DNA of 26,476 nt from a virus: IMG/VR virus record IMGVR_UViG_3300024348_002002, positions 1 through 26,476 of that record; one strand, 5' to 3'. Positions 12,859-21,261 of the stretch are shown here, one piece after another. Position numbers and translations under genes: made by a program. The notes under the pieces are model-generated. The model ran no database searches and was not told the DNA's origin. It worked only from the letters and a program-made list of their open reading frames with translations. The stretch's first letter is position 1; each line of letters opens with the position of its first letter.

Positions 12859-13589
12859 ATTTTTTGTGTATCTCGAACTATAGTAATGATTTGGATTGGG
12901 TGTCAGATTTTCCCAATCCACATTTGATATATGATAAAACTTGGGCTGGTGGAGTTGCCGATAATGATAATTCTGGTCTTATCCCACCATCCAATTTAAA
13001 AGAAAAATATCCGAGTTATAATATTACTAATGGTGATCCTAATGGTTATAATATTAGTGATTATATGACTTTTATTATTGACCATTATGATAATCTCCCT
13101 GACGTAGTTTGTTTTGTCAAAGGAAACACTATTGGCAGGCACGTAAGTAAAGAAGTCTTTGATAGATTAATCAACAATAAATGCTTTACTCCCATTGAGG
13201 ATTGGAAGTCTCACGATCCAAATCAACAAGCATTGCTAAATGGATATGCAATGATATCTTGCGATGGTGGGTGGATGGAAACGAATGATAGTTGGTATTT
13301 AAATCATCCCAAGCATCCAACAAAGTATTTTAAAAACTATAATGATTTTCTTAGATTTTGTTTTAAAGATCCGATACTTCCAAAGTATGTAAGATTTCCT
13401 CCAGGTGGAAATTTTGTTGTACCAAAAGAATATATCTTAAAGTATGATAAAATTTTCTATCAAAATCTAAGAACATTTACTAGGCACACTAGAGTTTCTG
13501 GTGAAGGTCAAATGATAGAAAGAGCATTGTTTACGATTTGGATTGGTAACTTTGAAGTAGCAAATACTATGAGAGAATTGGTATGTTAG
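12855..13589 (+). CDS. DUF3431-like putative glycosyltransferase
   Basis: About 244 residues. The order SDYMTFIIDHYDNLPDVVCFVKGN, split as YMTFIIDHYDNLPD and VVCFVKGN, then FPPGGNFVVPKEYILKYDKIFY late in the protein (GxxFxVxKExI), matches DUF3431-type proteins found in polysaccharide loci. No catalytic assignment is established. ATG 12855 follows GGAGAG (12843-12848) and overlaps the previous stop (ATGA). Its place inside a glycosyltransferase run suggests glycan assembly. Confidence 0.6.
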   Translation: MNFLCISNYSNDLDWVSDFPNPHLIYDKTWAGGVADNDNSGLIPPSNLKEKYPSYNITNGDPNGYNISDYMTFIIDHYDNLPDVVCFVKGNTIGRHVSKEVFDRLINNKCFTPIEDWKSHDPNQQALLNGYAMISCDGGWMETNDSWYLNHPKHPTKYFKNYNDFLRFCFKDPILPKYVRFPPGGNFVVPKEYILKYDKIFYQNLRTFTRHTRVSGEGQMIERALFTIWIGNFEVANTMRELVC

Positions 13590-14473
13590 CAACTGAATTT
13601 ATTCACGGTCAGGGATTAGGAAATCAATTATTTTGTTATGTAGCAACTAGGATGTTGGCACATAAACTTGGATATGATTTTGGTATTGGTGGACTTAGAA
13701 ATGCTGGAGATTCTAGAGTAAATAAAAAAGGTTTTTACTTTATGAATCTTGATTATGGTAAGGAAGTTCCTGATGGATTGGCACGATATGATGAATATCG
13801 TCACGGTGCTTTTACGGATTCTTGGATAAAAACTGATATTAGACTTACTGATAAAAATCTTTTTACATTGCCGGATGATACTATAATATATGGTAACCTT
13901 CAGTCTGAAGAATATTTTTGCAATAGACTTGATCTTGTTAAAGATTGGTTAAAAGTCGGACAAGAATATGAGCATATGGATACCAACGGAAAAAATATCT
14001 GTGTTATGAATTTCCGTGGCGGCGATATGGTTGGAAATGCTGGTGGATTTGTTCCCAGATCATATTGGTTAAAAGCAATTGACAATATGCTTCAGTACAA
14101 TTCAAATATGGAGTTCTGTATTGTAACTGATGATGTTAAAACCGCAAACGCAATGCTTCCAGAATACCCAGCCTATCATGAAGATGTTGCTTGGGATTAT
14201 GTTGCGATTAAAAATGCTAGGAATGTAATTTGCTCAACATCCACATTTGCTTGTTTTCCACTTTGGACTAGTAAAACTTTAGAGTATTGTATTGCTCCTA
14301 AGTATTGGTTTCACCATAACTTATCTAAGGGATGGTGGAGTCTTGGGTGTAGCATATATAGTTTCCCCACTCACTATATGGATAGAGATGGGAAACTCTT
14401 TACACCCGAAGAATGTGTGATAGAATGGGAAGAGTATAAAAATACTTCAAACATATATGACGGCGATTTATGA
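13583..14473 (+). CDS. GT11 (alpha-1,2-fucosyltransferase-like) glycosyltransferase
   Basis: A 296-residue protein. GQGLGNQLFCYVATRMLA near the N-terminus is the canonical GxLGNQLFQYA-type motif. VMNFRGGDMV is the donor-binding motif with Arg and Asp kept but the leading His replaced by Asn-Phe context. ICSTSTFACFPLWTS corresponds to the NSTFSWW region. The C-terminal extension EEYKNTSNIYDGDL is polar. It is clearly GT11-like yet distant from the pair at 15171 and 17523. It probably transfers a 6-deoxy- or L-galactose residue from a GDP-sugar. It overlaps by 7 and 4 bases. Confidence 0.78.
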   Translation: MLATEFIHGQGLGNQLFCYVATRMLAHKLGYDFGIGGLRNAGDSRVNKKGFYFMNLDYGKEVPDGLARYDEYRHGAFTDSWIKTDIRLTDKNLFTLPDDTIIYGNLQSEEYFCNRLDLVKDWLKVGQEYEHMDTNGKNICVMNFRGGDMVGNAGGFVPRSYWLKAIDNMLQYNSNMEFCIVTDDVKTANAMLPEYPAYHEDVAWDYVAIKNARNVICSTSTFACFPLWTSKTLEYCIAPKYWFHHNLSKGWWSLGCSIYSFPTHYMDRDGKLFTPEECVIEWEEYKNTSNIYDGDL

Positions 14474-15174
14474 TAGAATTACCTGATGTAACATTAGTTT
14501 CTATTGATACTACTTCGAACTTGGATGGCACTCTTCGTGCTTTGTATACCAGTATGAATAGTATTAAGTATGGGTCTGTTAAATTAATAACAACCGAAGA
14601 GCAGATTGAAAGATATCAATCTCAATTAGAAGATGAAGGAATAGTTCTAGAAGTTCCTGTAACAGAAATTAAAGATTACAATGATTACAATTATTATGTG
14701 ATCTATAATCTTGGAAAGCATGTAAATACATCTCATTGTTTATTGGTGCAACCAGATGGATTTGTTCTATTCCCAGAAAAGTGGGACAACTCTTGGTTGG
14801 AATATGATTATATTGGAGCTCCTTGGGCATATGTAGAAGATGCTTATATCGATCCCTTTGGTAATCATCATCGTGTTGGTAATGGAGGTTTCTCTTTAAG
14901 AAGCAAAAAATTTCTTGATGTACCAACAAAAGTAGAAGTTCCTTGGGAGACTAATAACAGTGACTTCTATTGGATGCCAGAGGGTGTTGTAAATTATCAC
15001 GAAGATGGAAATGTGTGCGTTCATAATAGACATATTTTTATTGAACAAGGATGTAAATATGCTCCAGTAGAAGTTGCTGTTAGATTTTCACAAGAGACAA
15101 GAGTCCCAGAATGTGAGGGAATAACCCCATTTGGATTTCATTATCGTTTACCCCCAGGAGTTGAATTAGAATGA
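14470..15174 (+). CDS. DUF5672-type glycosyltransferase-like protein
   Basis: A 234-residue protein. The core HCLLVQPDGFVLFPEKWDN, followed by YDYIGAPW and VGNGGFSLRSKKF, is typical of DUF5672 proteins, which occur in surface-polysaccharide loci and resemble GT-A glycosyltransferases. The QPDGF segment would stand for the acidic donor site, and GNGGFSLRS for the acceptor loop. A late CEGITPFGFHY closes the domain. It overlaps both neighbours by 4 bases (ATGA). Enzymatic activity is inferred from the family only. Confidence 0.75.
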   Translation: MIELPDVTLVSIDTTSNLDGTLRALYTSMNSIKYGSVKLITTEEQIERYQSQLEDEGIVLEVPVTEIKDYNDYNYYVIYNLGKHVNTSHCLLVQPDGFVLFPEKWDNSWLEYDYIGAPWAYVEDAYIDPFGNHHRVGNGGFSLRSKKFLDVPTKVEVPWETNNSDFYWMPEGVVNYHEDGNVCVHNRHIFIEQGCKYAPVEVAVRFSQETRVPECEGITPFGFHYRLPPGVELE

Positions 15175-15974
15175 TCGGACATAATCACATTGGTAAGAAC
15201 GGAAGATTTGGTAATCAAATGTTCCAATACGCAGCAACAAGAGGTATTGCTGCTGCTCGCGGATATGACTTTATTATTCCGGATGGACCTAAAACTGATG
15301 ATGAGTTTTATAATGAGGAGCAGCAACATAAACTCTTTATGGCGTTTAAGATGTCTGGTCTTAAAAATGTTGGTATGCTAGATGCGGGATATAAGCAAGA
15401 AAGTTCTTTCAGATATGACAAAGAACTAGTAAAACGTTGTCCTGATAACATTAACCTTTATGGATATTTCCAATCAGAACGATATTTTTTTCACATTGAA
15501 GAAGAACTTCGCAAGGACTTTACTTGGCGTGATGATGTTTGGAATATGTGCAAAGAAATTTTTGATAGTATTATCCCAGAAGGTAATGCTATTTCACTAC
15601 ACGTTCGTAGAACAGATCATCTTGTAAAGTCTTCTTTCCACCCAGTTCTTCCTCTGAGTTATTATGAGGAAGCACTATCTAAATTTGATAAGTCTCTTCC
15701 TGTTCTTGTTTTTTCGGATGATCCTAAATGGTGCAATGAACAAGAGTTCTTTAGTGATGATAGGTTTTTGATTTCTGAAGGTGGCGATAATATTACTGAT
15801 ATGTGTATGATGAGTATGTGTCAGTATCAGATTATCGCAAATTCTACTTTCTCTTGGTGGGGTGCTTGGTTATCTAAATCTGATAATGTCATTGCCCCCA
15901 AACTATGGTTTGGTCCTGATGGAGAAGATCCAACTGATATCTATGTTGATCGTTGGGAGTATCTAGATGTCTGA
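15171..15974 (+). CDS. GT11 alpha-1,2-fucosyltransferase-like enzyme, variant donor motif
   Basis: A 267-residue GT11 protein. GRFGNQMFQYAATRGIA is the first motif, LYGYFQSERYF the second, and NSTFSWWGAWLS the third, followed by IAPKLWFGP. The donor-binding HVRRGD motif reads LHVRRTDHL, with Gly replaced by Thr; Arg and Asp are kept. It is clearly paralogous to the protein at 17523, which has the standard motif. The substitution might tune donor choice, for example for L-galactose rather than L-fucose, but this is speculation. It overlaps by 4 and 8 bases. Confidence 0.85.
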   Translation: MIGHNHIGKNGRFGNQMFQYAATRGIAAARGYDFIIPDGPKTDDEFYNEEQQHKLFMAFKMSGLKNVGMLDAGYKQESSFRYDKELVKRCPDNINLYGYFQSERYFFHIEEELRKDFTWRDDVWNMCKEIFDSIIPEGNAISLHVRRTDHLVKSSFHPVLPLSYYEEALSKFDKSLPVLVFSDDPKWCNEQEFFSDDRFLISEGGDNITDMCMMSMCQYQIIANSTFSWWGAWLSKSDNVIAPKLWFGPDGEDPTDIYVDRWEYLDV

Positions 15975-16731
15975 AATTTCTGTATGTATCCCTACCTATG
16001 AATACAAGGGTGAGGGTGTAAAATATCTTGACGAATTATTCAAGTCTCTATCAACACAAACCTTTCAAGATTTTGATATTGTGATATCCGATCATAGTCA
16101 AGATCAATCTATTATGGACTATTGTAGAGATACTGAATATGATTTTGACATTACGTATATTCAAAATCCAAATGGTAGGGGATATCAATCACCAAATACT
16201 AATTGTGCTTTAGAAAATGCTGAAAGTAAAATTTTAAAAATCATCTATCAAGATGATATATTTGTAGATGATCAGGCTTTAGAAAAAATAAAAAATGCAT
16301 TTGATAAAACAAACTGCAAGTGGTTGTTTCATGGATTTACGCATACGACTGATGGAATAGAAACTCATAGAGATTGTGTTCCTAGATGGTCTGATATGAT
16401 GCTTGAAGGTAGGAATTTATTGGGAAGTCCATCTTGTGTTGCGATGCTGAATGAATGTAAAATGTATATGGATGAAAATATAAAACTCTTAATTGATACT
16501 GAGTTATATCACAGAATGAGAATGGAGTATGGAGCACCTGAAATAATTTCTGATATCTTGATTGCCAATAGAGAGCATTCTGGAAGAACAAGCTCTAGTG
16601 GTATTGACTATGATGCTCAAATAGATCATCCTGAAGGTGGGTGGTTAGTTAATAGATCTGAACTAGAATATATTGAAGCAAAACACAAAACGTTCTGTAG
16701 GGGTGGGAGAAAATATCCAGATGAGAATTGA
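15967..16731 (+). CDS. GT2-family glycosyltransferase
   Basis: A 254-residue GT-A enzyme. SVCIPTYEYKGEGVKYLDEL with DFDIVISDHSQDQS forms the N-terminal nucleotide-binding part, and KIIYQDDIFVDD carries the DxD-like metal site (QDD). PNTNCALENAESKI matches the GxNxxLxxAxG region. Late residues LIDTELYHRM and EHSGRTS belong to the acceptor half. GT2 enzymes invert configuration and use UDP- or GDP-sugars. The overlap is 8 bases upstream and 11 downstream. Substrate unknown. Confidence 0.82.
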   Translation: MSEISVCIPTYEYKGEGVKYLDELFKSLSTQTFQDFDIVISDHSQDQSIMDYCRDTEYDFDITYIQNPNGRGYQSPNTNCALENAESKILKIIYQDDIFVDDQALEKIKNAFDKTNCKWLFHGFTHTTDGIETHRDCVPRWSDMMLEGRNLLGSPSCVAMLNECKMYMDENIKLLIDTELYHRMRMEYGAPEIISDILIANREHSGRTSSSGIDYDAQIDHPEGGWLVNRSELEYIEAKHKTFCRGGRKYPDEN

Positions 16732-17536
16732 TTTATCGGAAGCAACTTTTATCATTCCTATTCGTATTGAATCCCAAGATAGACTGCGTAATGTAATTAC
16801 TACAACAGCATTTCTTTTAGAAACTTTTGATACCAATATTATTATTAAAGAGGTGGATTATGAATCCATCTTTATTAGAGATGTTATTCCAGTATTAAAA
16901 GATTTTTATGATATTGATACTCATATCTCACATATCTTTGAAAAAAGTGATGAACCTCTTTTTCATCGTCAAAGAGTTTTAAATGAAATGCTTGTTGAAA
17001 CAAAAACTGAGATCGTAGTTAATTATGATTGCGATGTTCTTCTTCCTCTAGACTCTTATCATGAAGCATATCAATCTATCTTACATCACACTCACGATGT
17101 GATTTATCCTTATGGTCAGGGGATGTATCAGCGACAAGTAGAAGCAACGGATGAAATAGTTTCTCATTTTCTACAAACTGGGGATTTTAATTATCTTGAT
17201 GAACATTCAAAACTCCATACTTCAGATTTTGGGTGGGTTCAGTTTTTTAATAGAAAAGTTTATATTGAAGGTGGTATGGAAAATGAAAACTTTAAAGCTT
17301 ATGCTCCAGAAGACAAAGAAAGGTTTTACAGATTCACTGCATTGGACTATAATGTAGGAAGAATTCAAGACTTTGTTTATCATTTGGAACATTCAAGAGG
17401 TCAAAATTCTTGGTTTACCAACCCTCATATGCAAAGCAATATAGGGGAATGGGAAAAAATTCAAAAAATGAATAAGGAACAATTACTAGAATATTATTCA
17501 AATCAAGATTATCTTAAAAAATATGTTAGCATTTAA
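16721..17536 (+). CDS. GT-A glycosyltransferase (GT2/GT7C-like)
   Basis: A 271-residue protein. ATFIIPIRIESQDRLRNV opens a GT-A fold, VVNYDCDVLLP contains the DxD metal site (DCD), and DFGWVQFFNRKVYIEGGMEN with KAYAPEDKERFYRF resembles the C-terminal galactosyltransferase domain (GxxGWGxED-type) of GT7/polypeptide GalNAc transferases. The ATG at 16721 lies in the previous gene and gives an 11-base overlap; a longer in-frame version would bury 48 more bases in it. Probably adds a hexose or N-acetylhexosamine. Confidence 0.75.
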   Translation: MRIDLSEATFIIPIRIESQDRLRNVITTTAFLLETFDTNIIIKEVDYESIFIRDVIPVLKDFYDIDTHISHIFEKSDEPLFHRQRVLNEMLVETKTEIVVNYDCDVLLPLDSYHEAYQSILHHTHDVIYPYGQGMYQRQVEATDEIVSHFLQTGDFNYLDEHSKLHTSDFGWVQFFNRKVYIEGGMENENFKAYAPEDKERFYRFTALDYNVGRIQDFVYHLEHSRGQNSWFTNPHMQSNIGEWEKIQKMNKEQLLEYYSNQDYLKKYVSI

Positions 17537-18380
17537 TCAAATTGGAAATCTGGGTAGACTTGGAAACCAAATGTTCGAGTATGCTGCTCTGAGGGGAATT
17601 GCTTCTCGTCATGGATACGATTGGTGTGTTCCTCCTTATAGTAAAAAGGGTATTGAAAATTACAGTCTTCATTACTGTTTTAAGTTAGAATCTGTAAAGG
17701 AAGATAATCTAAATTATCTCGATCATTATCAGTATGTGCAAGAAAGGTCTTTTCATTTTGATGAAGAACTTTTTGAAAATTGTCCAGACAATGTGAGTCT
17801 TCATGGATTTTTTCAATCGGAAAAATATTTTAAACATATCTCCGATGAAATCCGTAAAGACTTTACTTTTCACGATGAACATCTTGGACCTTGTAGAGAA
17901 ATGATGGACACTCTTGATGGACAAGAACCTATTATGCTTCATGTTCGTCGTGGTGATCCTAATCTTGTAGATCCTCGTGGATTTAAATGGAGTTATACCC
18001 AATGTGGCGATCAACATCCCGTTCAACCTCTTGAGTATTATGAGAAAGCTTTATCCGAATTTGACGATGATCAACCTGTAGTTGTTTTTTCAGATTCTCC
18101 CGAATGGGTAAAAGAGCAAGAGTTTTTCTCTAGCGATCGTTTCTTAATTTCAGAACCACATGAAAAATATGAAGATGGGTCATATACTCCATATGCAGAT
18201 TTATGCTTGATGTCTTTGTGTTCTCATGCTATTGTTGCTAACAGTAGCTTAAGTTGGTGGGGTGCTTGGTTAATTTCGAATCCTAATAAAAAAGTCATTG
18301 CACCAAAAATGTGGTTCGGTCCTGCATATGCTGATAAGGATACAAAAGACCTTTATTGTCCTGAATGGAAAGTATTATGA
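17523..18380 (+). CDS. GT11 alpha-1,2-fucosyltransferase-like enzyme
   Basis: A 285-residue GT11 protein with all family motifs intact: GRLGNQMFEYAALRGIA, LHGFFQSEKYF, LHVRRGDPN (HVRRGD donor motif) and NSSLSWWGAWLI, then IAPKMWFGP. It is paralogous to the protein at 15171, sharing motif order and an almost identical IRKDFT segment. About 15 extra residues lie after HVRRGD. It probably transfers L-fucose or, given the GDP-mannose 3,5-epimerase in the operon, L-galactose. It overlaps neighbours by 14 and 4 bases. Confidence 0.87.
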   Translation: MLAFNQIGNLGRLGNQMFEYAALRGIASRHGYDWCVPPYSKKGIENYSLHYCFKLESVKEDNLNYLDHYQYVQERSFHFDEELFENCPDNVSLHGFFQSEKYFKHISDEIRKDFTFHDEHLGPCREMMDTLDGQEPIMLHVRRGDPNLVDPRGFKWSYTQCGDQHPVQPLEYYEKALSEFDDDQPVVVFSDSPEWVKEQEFFSSDRFLISEPHEKYEDGSYTPYADLCLMSLCSHAIVANSSLSWWGAWLISNPNKKVIAPKMWFGPAYADKDTKDLYCPEWKVL

Positions 18381-19204
18381 ATAGAATTTCAAATTACGAA
18401 ACAGTTAAAACTAGAATTGTTAAATGGTTGGGAGATTATGTTCTAGAAAACCCAAGTATTAAATCTTTTGTTGTTGGCGTCTCTGGTGGTATTGATTCTG
18501 CAGTAGTTTCTACTCTTTGTGCTGAGACTGGACTACCTACTTACGTCTTGTCTATGCCTCTTCATTCTAGTTCTACGAACGATACTCTATCTGATGATTA
18601 TACAGATTATCTTGAGAAAAAGTATGATAACGTAACAAAGATTAGAATTGACCTGACCTCAGTTTATGATCAATTGATCAGTTCTTTTGATTATTGGACT
18701 GGTAGTGGAGAGTTAACTTTAAATAATCTTGCAAATGCTAATACAAAATCACGTATTCGTATGGTAACTTTGTATCAAGTTGCCGGTAATGTTGGTGGTA
18801 TTGTTGTTGGTACTGGTAATAAAGTTGAAGATTATGGTGTAGGATTTTATACTAAATATGGTGACGGTGGAGTTGATATTGCTCCTATCGCAGATCTTTA
18901 TAAAACTGAAGTATGGGAACTTGGAAAGTATCTTGGTGTAGATCGCCGCATTATTGAAGCACCTCCTACAGATGGACTCTGGGAAGATAGTCGAACTGAT
19001 GAAGATCAGATTGGTGCTTCCTATGAACTTCTTGAGTGGGTTATGGAATCTGAAATTATCGATTCCTCTTATGATCCAGAAACATTAACTATGTGGATGG
19101 GGAAAGAATTGACTGAGGAACATAAATCTGCGATTAGGCAATACAAAAAATTCAACACACAAAACAAACATAAAATGTTATCTATTCCTACGTTTAAACT
19201 ATGA
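18377..19204 (+). CDS. nadE: NH3-dependent NAD+ synthetase
   Basis: Makes NAD+ from deamido-NAD+, ATP and ammonia. The 275-residue protein is an N-type ATP pyrophosphatase: P-loop SGGIDS (36-41), TKSRIRMVTLYQVA, GTGNKVEDYGVGFYTKYGDGG in two overlapping motifs, DLYKTEVWELGKYLGV, and the PPTDGLWEDSRTDEDQIG end that shapes the active site. There is no glutaminase domain, so it depends on free ammonia. Length matches bacterial short NadE. ATG 18377 overlaps the previous stop (ATGA). Its place among nucleotide-sugar enzymes, four of which use NAD, suggests cofactor supply; protection against NAD-depleting host defences is an alternative. True NadE motifs argue against a sugar-amidating relative. 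Confidence 0.9.
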   Translation: MNRISNYETVKTRIVKWLGDYVLENPSIKSFVVGVSGGIDSAVVSTLCAETGLPTYVLSMPLHSSSTNDTLSDDYTDYLEKKYDNVTKIRIDLTSVYDQLISSFDYWTGSGELTLNNLANANTKSRIRMVTLYQVAGNVGGIVVGTGNKVEDYGVGFYTKYGDGGVDIAPIADLYKTEVWELGKYLGVDRRIIEAPPTDGLWEDSRTDEDQIGASYELLEWVMESEIIDSSYDPETLTMWMGKELTEEHKSAIRQYKKFNTQNKHKMLSIPTFKL

Positions 19205-20352
19205 AAATTGGAGTAATCGGAGCTGGGAGACTGGGAATTTGTTTTGCTCTCCTTTGCGAACAAGCGGGCTATGAGGTAGTGGTATCTGATATTAGAGATG
19301 ACTACGTTCGAGATCTTAAAAACAAAAAGATTTCTACTAATGAACCTGAAGTTCAAGAACTTCTTTCTGCCAGTACAAAACTCAAGGCAACTACAAGTAA
19401 TCTGGATGTAATCAACCAGTGTGATTTGATTTACACCTTAGTTGCTACTCCTTCTCTTCCATCTGGAGATTATGATGTTAGTGCTGTTTGGCAAGTTGTA
19501 ACTGATATTCAAGAAGCACAGAACACTAAAGGTAAAACTTTTGTTGTTGGATGTACAACTAATCCTGGTGATTGTGAAATGTTCCAGAAACAATTGGAAT
19601 CTTATGGTGTTGATGTTTTTTACAATCCAGAATTTATCGCACAGGGATCTATTATTAGGGATCTAAGACGTGCTGATATGGTTTTGATTGGTGGAAAGGA
19701 AAATGAAGTTTATGATGAACTTTGTGAACTTTATAACAAAATTCAAGAAACCAAACCGAGGATTAATATTATGTCTACTACGGCAGCAGAGTTGGTAAAA
19801 CTTGCTGTCAATTGCTTCCTCACTACAAAAATTAGTTATGCTAATATGGTTGGTGAAGTTATGACTCTTGCAGGACTTGAGAATGAAATCTCTACAGTTC
19901 TTGGAGCAATTGGGGATGACAGTAGAGTTGGTAGAAAATATCTTAATTATGGATATGGATTTGGTGGACCTTGCTTGCCTAGGGATAATAGATCCTTTGC
20001 TGCTTATGCAAAAAAACTTGGACTTGAATATGATTTAGGATCTACAACCGATAACTTTAATCACGAACACTCAAAGTTTCTTTTTAATTATCTTGTAAAG
20101 AAAAATACCAAGAATCTTCCATTTTACTTTGATTATATCTCATATAAAAAAGGAACAGATATTTTAACGGAGAGTCAACAGTTTAGACTTTGTTATACAT
20201 TGCTCGAATCTGGATATGATGTTTACGTATCTGATAATGATGCCATTATTAGTACTGTGGAAAATGATTTGAAATTCTCTTTTGGCGATAATATTAAATT
20301 TGTAAAATCCTATTCGGACATTCAAGAAGAAGTATATAAAGTTGATTTCTAA
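19201..20352 (+). CDS. ugd: UDP-glucose 6-dehydrogenase family
   Basis: Oxidises UDP-glucose (or a related UDP/GDP-sugar) to the uronic acid with two NAD+. In this 383-residue protein GVIGAGRLG is the NAD motif, YNPEFIAQGSIIRD the substrate loop, and K200 with N204 (ELVKLAVNCFLTTK) the central-domain residues. GYGFGGPCLPRD carries the catalytic Cys (C258). The C-terminal domain begins around FDYISYKKGTDI, where usual enzymes have GxxFKxxxxDxR; KKGTDILTESQ keeps that pattern. The precise sugar is uncertain, since GDP-mannose dehydrogenase is close. NadE directly upstream may feed its NAD demand. It overlaps by 4 and 1 bases. Confidence 0.87.
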   Translation: MKIGVIGAGRLGICFALLCEQAGYEVVVSDIRDDYVRDLKNKKISTNEPEVQELLSASTKLKATTSNLDVINQCDLIYTLVATPSLPSGDYDVSAVWQVVTDIQEAQNTKGKTFVVGCTTNPGDCEMFQKQLESYGVDVFYNPEFIAQGSIIRDLRRADMVLIGGKENEVYDELCELYNKIQETKPRINIMSTTAAELVKLAVNCFLTTKISYANMVGEVMTLAGLENEISTVLGAIGDDSRVGRKYLNYGYGFGGPCLPRDNRSFAAYAKKLGLEYDLGSTTDNFNHEHSKFLFNYLVKKNTKNLPFYFDYISYKKGTDILTESQQFRLCYTLLESGYDVYVSDNDAIISTVENDLKFSFGDNIKFVKSYSDIQEEVYKVDF

Positions 20353-21167
20353 TGGAACTACTAGATAAAAATAAATCCACATACAAACTAAAGAATATTG
20401 GTCCAATATATTATCTAAATCTTGATGAGCAACCAGAAAGAAAGGAATATATGGAGAACCAATTTAAGTATTGGGAGATTGAAAACTATACTCGCATTTC
20501 TGCTTATGATGGTCGTGAAGACGATCTAAGCGATATCATTGCGGGTAGGTATCCTGAGATGATGACATCTGGGGAGATTGGGTGTGTGACTTCGCATCTT
20601 AAAGCCATTAAGCATTGGTATGAAACCTCGGATAGTCCATATGCAATTATCATGGAAGATGATTGTAATTTGGATTTAGTGAAATATTGGAATTTTACTT
20701 GGACTGATTTTTATGCACATATTCCTTATGATTGGGATATTGTGCAGATTGCTATCATTTGTACTGGGGATATCCATGTAAAACTTCATAAGAGATTTGT
20801 GAATGATTTTTCAACGGCTTGTTATTTGATTACACGTCATCATGCAGAAAAATTACTCAAGTTTCACGTAAAGGGAAATAAGTATCGTCTTGATAATGGC
20901 GTCAAACCTCGTCCTGTTGCAGATGATTTGATTTACAATTCGGGAAACACTTATTCAATTCCCCTTTTACTTTATAGAATTGAACTTGGTTCATCTATCC
21001 ACCCAGAGCACATTGATGCTTTCCATAGAGGAAACTATAATGCACTATCCCAGTTCTGGGAGCAAAATGGAGCTCAAATTGATATTAAAGATTATATGAA
21101 TTATGATCCTTATCTTGGTAGAATAACTGAAAATACTGCCTTACAAGAATCAAAACAAAATGCTTGA
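20352..21167 (+). CDS. GT25-family (LPS/collagen-type) glycosyltransferase
   Basis: A 271-residue protein, last of the 18-gene run. IYYLNLDEQPERKEYME, SAYDGRED, SGEIGCVTSHLKAI and YAIIMEDDCNLD (acidic donor site) are the ordered motifs of family 25, which includes Lex1/Lob1-type LPS galactosyltransferases. Later DFSTACYLITRHHAEKLL and the PVADDLIY motif are also typical. It starts in the preceding stop codon (TAATG). The promoter for the porin gene begins at its own stop codon. Probably adds a galactose-like sugar to a lipopolysaccharide core or similar glycan. Confidence 0.88.
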   Translation: MELLDKNKSTYKLKNIGPIYYLNLDEQPERKEYMENQFKYWEIENYTRISAYDGREDDLSDIIAGRYPEMMTSGEIGCVTSHLKAIKHWYETSDSPYAIIMEDDCNLDLVKYWNFTWTDFYAHIPYDWDIVQIAIICTGDIHVKLHKRFVNDFSTACYLITRHHAEKLLKFHVKGNKYRLDNGVKPRPVADDLIYNSGNTYSIPLLLYRIELGSSIHPEHIDAFHRGNYNALSQFWEQNGAQIDIKDYMNYDPYLGRITENTALQESKQNA

Positions 21168-21192
21168 CAAAAACTGAATGATCCACTACACT
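21164..21192 (+). promoter_or_regulatory. Promoter of the porin gene
   Basis: A perfect TTGACA (21164-21169) and TACACT (21187-21192) are 17 bases apart. The -35 overlaps the stop codon of the GT25 gene. A CTAAATAA at 21191-21198 could also act as a variant late element. Confidence 0.65.
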
Positions 21193-21202
21193 AAATAAGT
21201 AC

Positions 21203-21227
21203 TTAAGAATTCTGTTGTAATTCTTAA
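21203..21227 (+). other. Stem-loop in the porin 5' leader
   Basis: TTAAGAATT (21203-21211) pairs with AATTCTTAA (21219-21227) over a 7-base loop, a few bases after the predicted transcription start. A palindrome TTTAGTACTAAA follows at 21242-21253. No clear Shine-Dalgarno precedes the ATG, so the leader may regulate stability or translation. Confidence 0.5.
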
Positions 21228-21261
21228 TAATCTAAATGTCGTTTAGTACTAAAACACTTTT

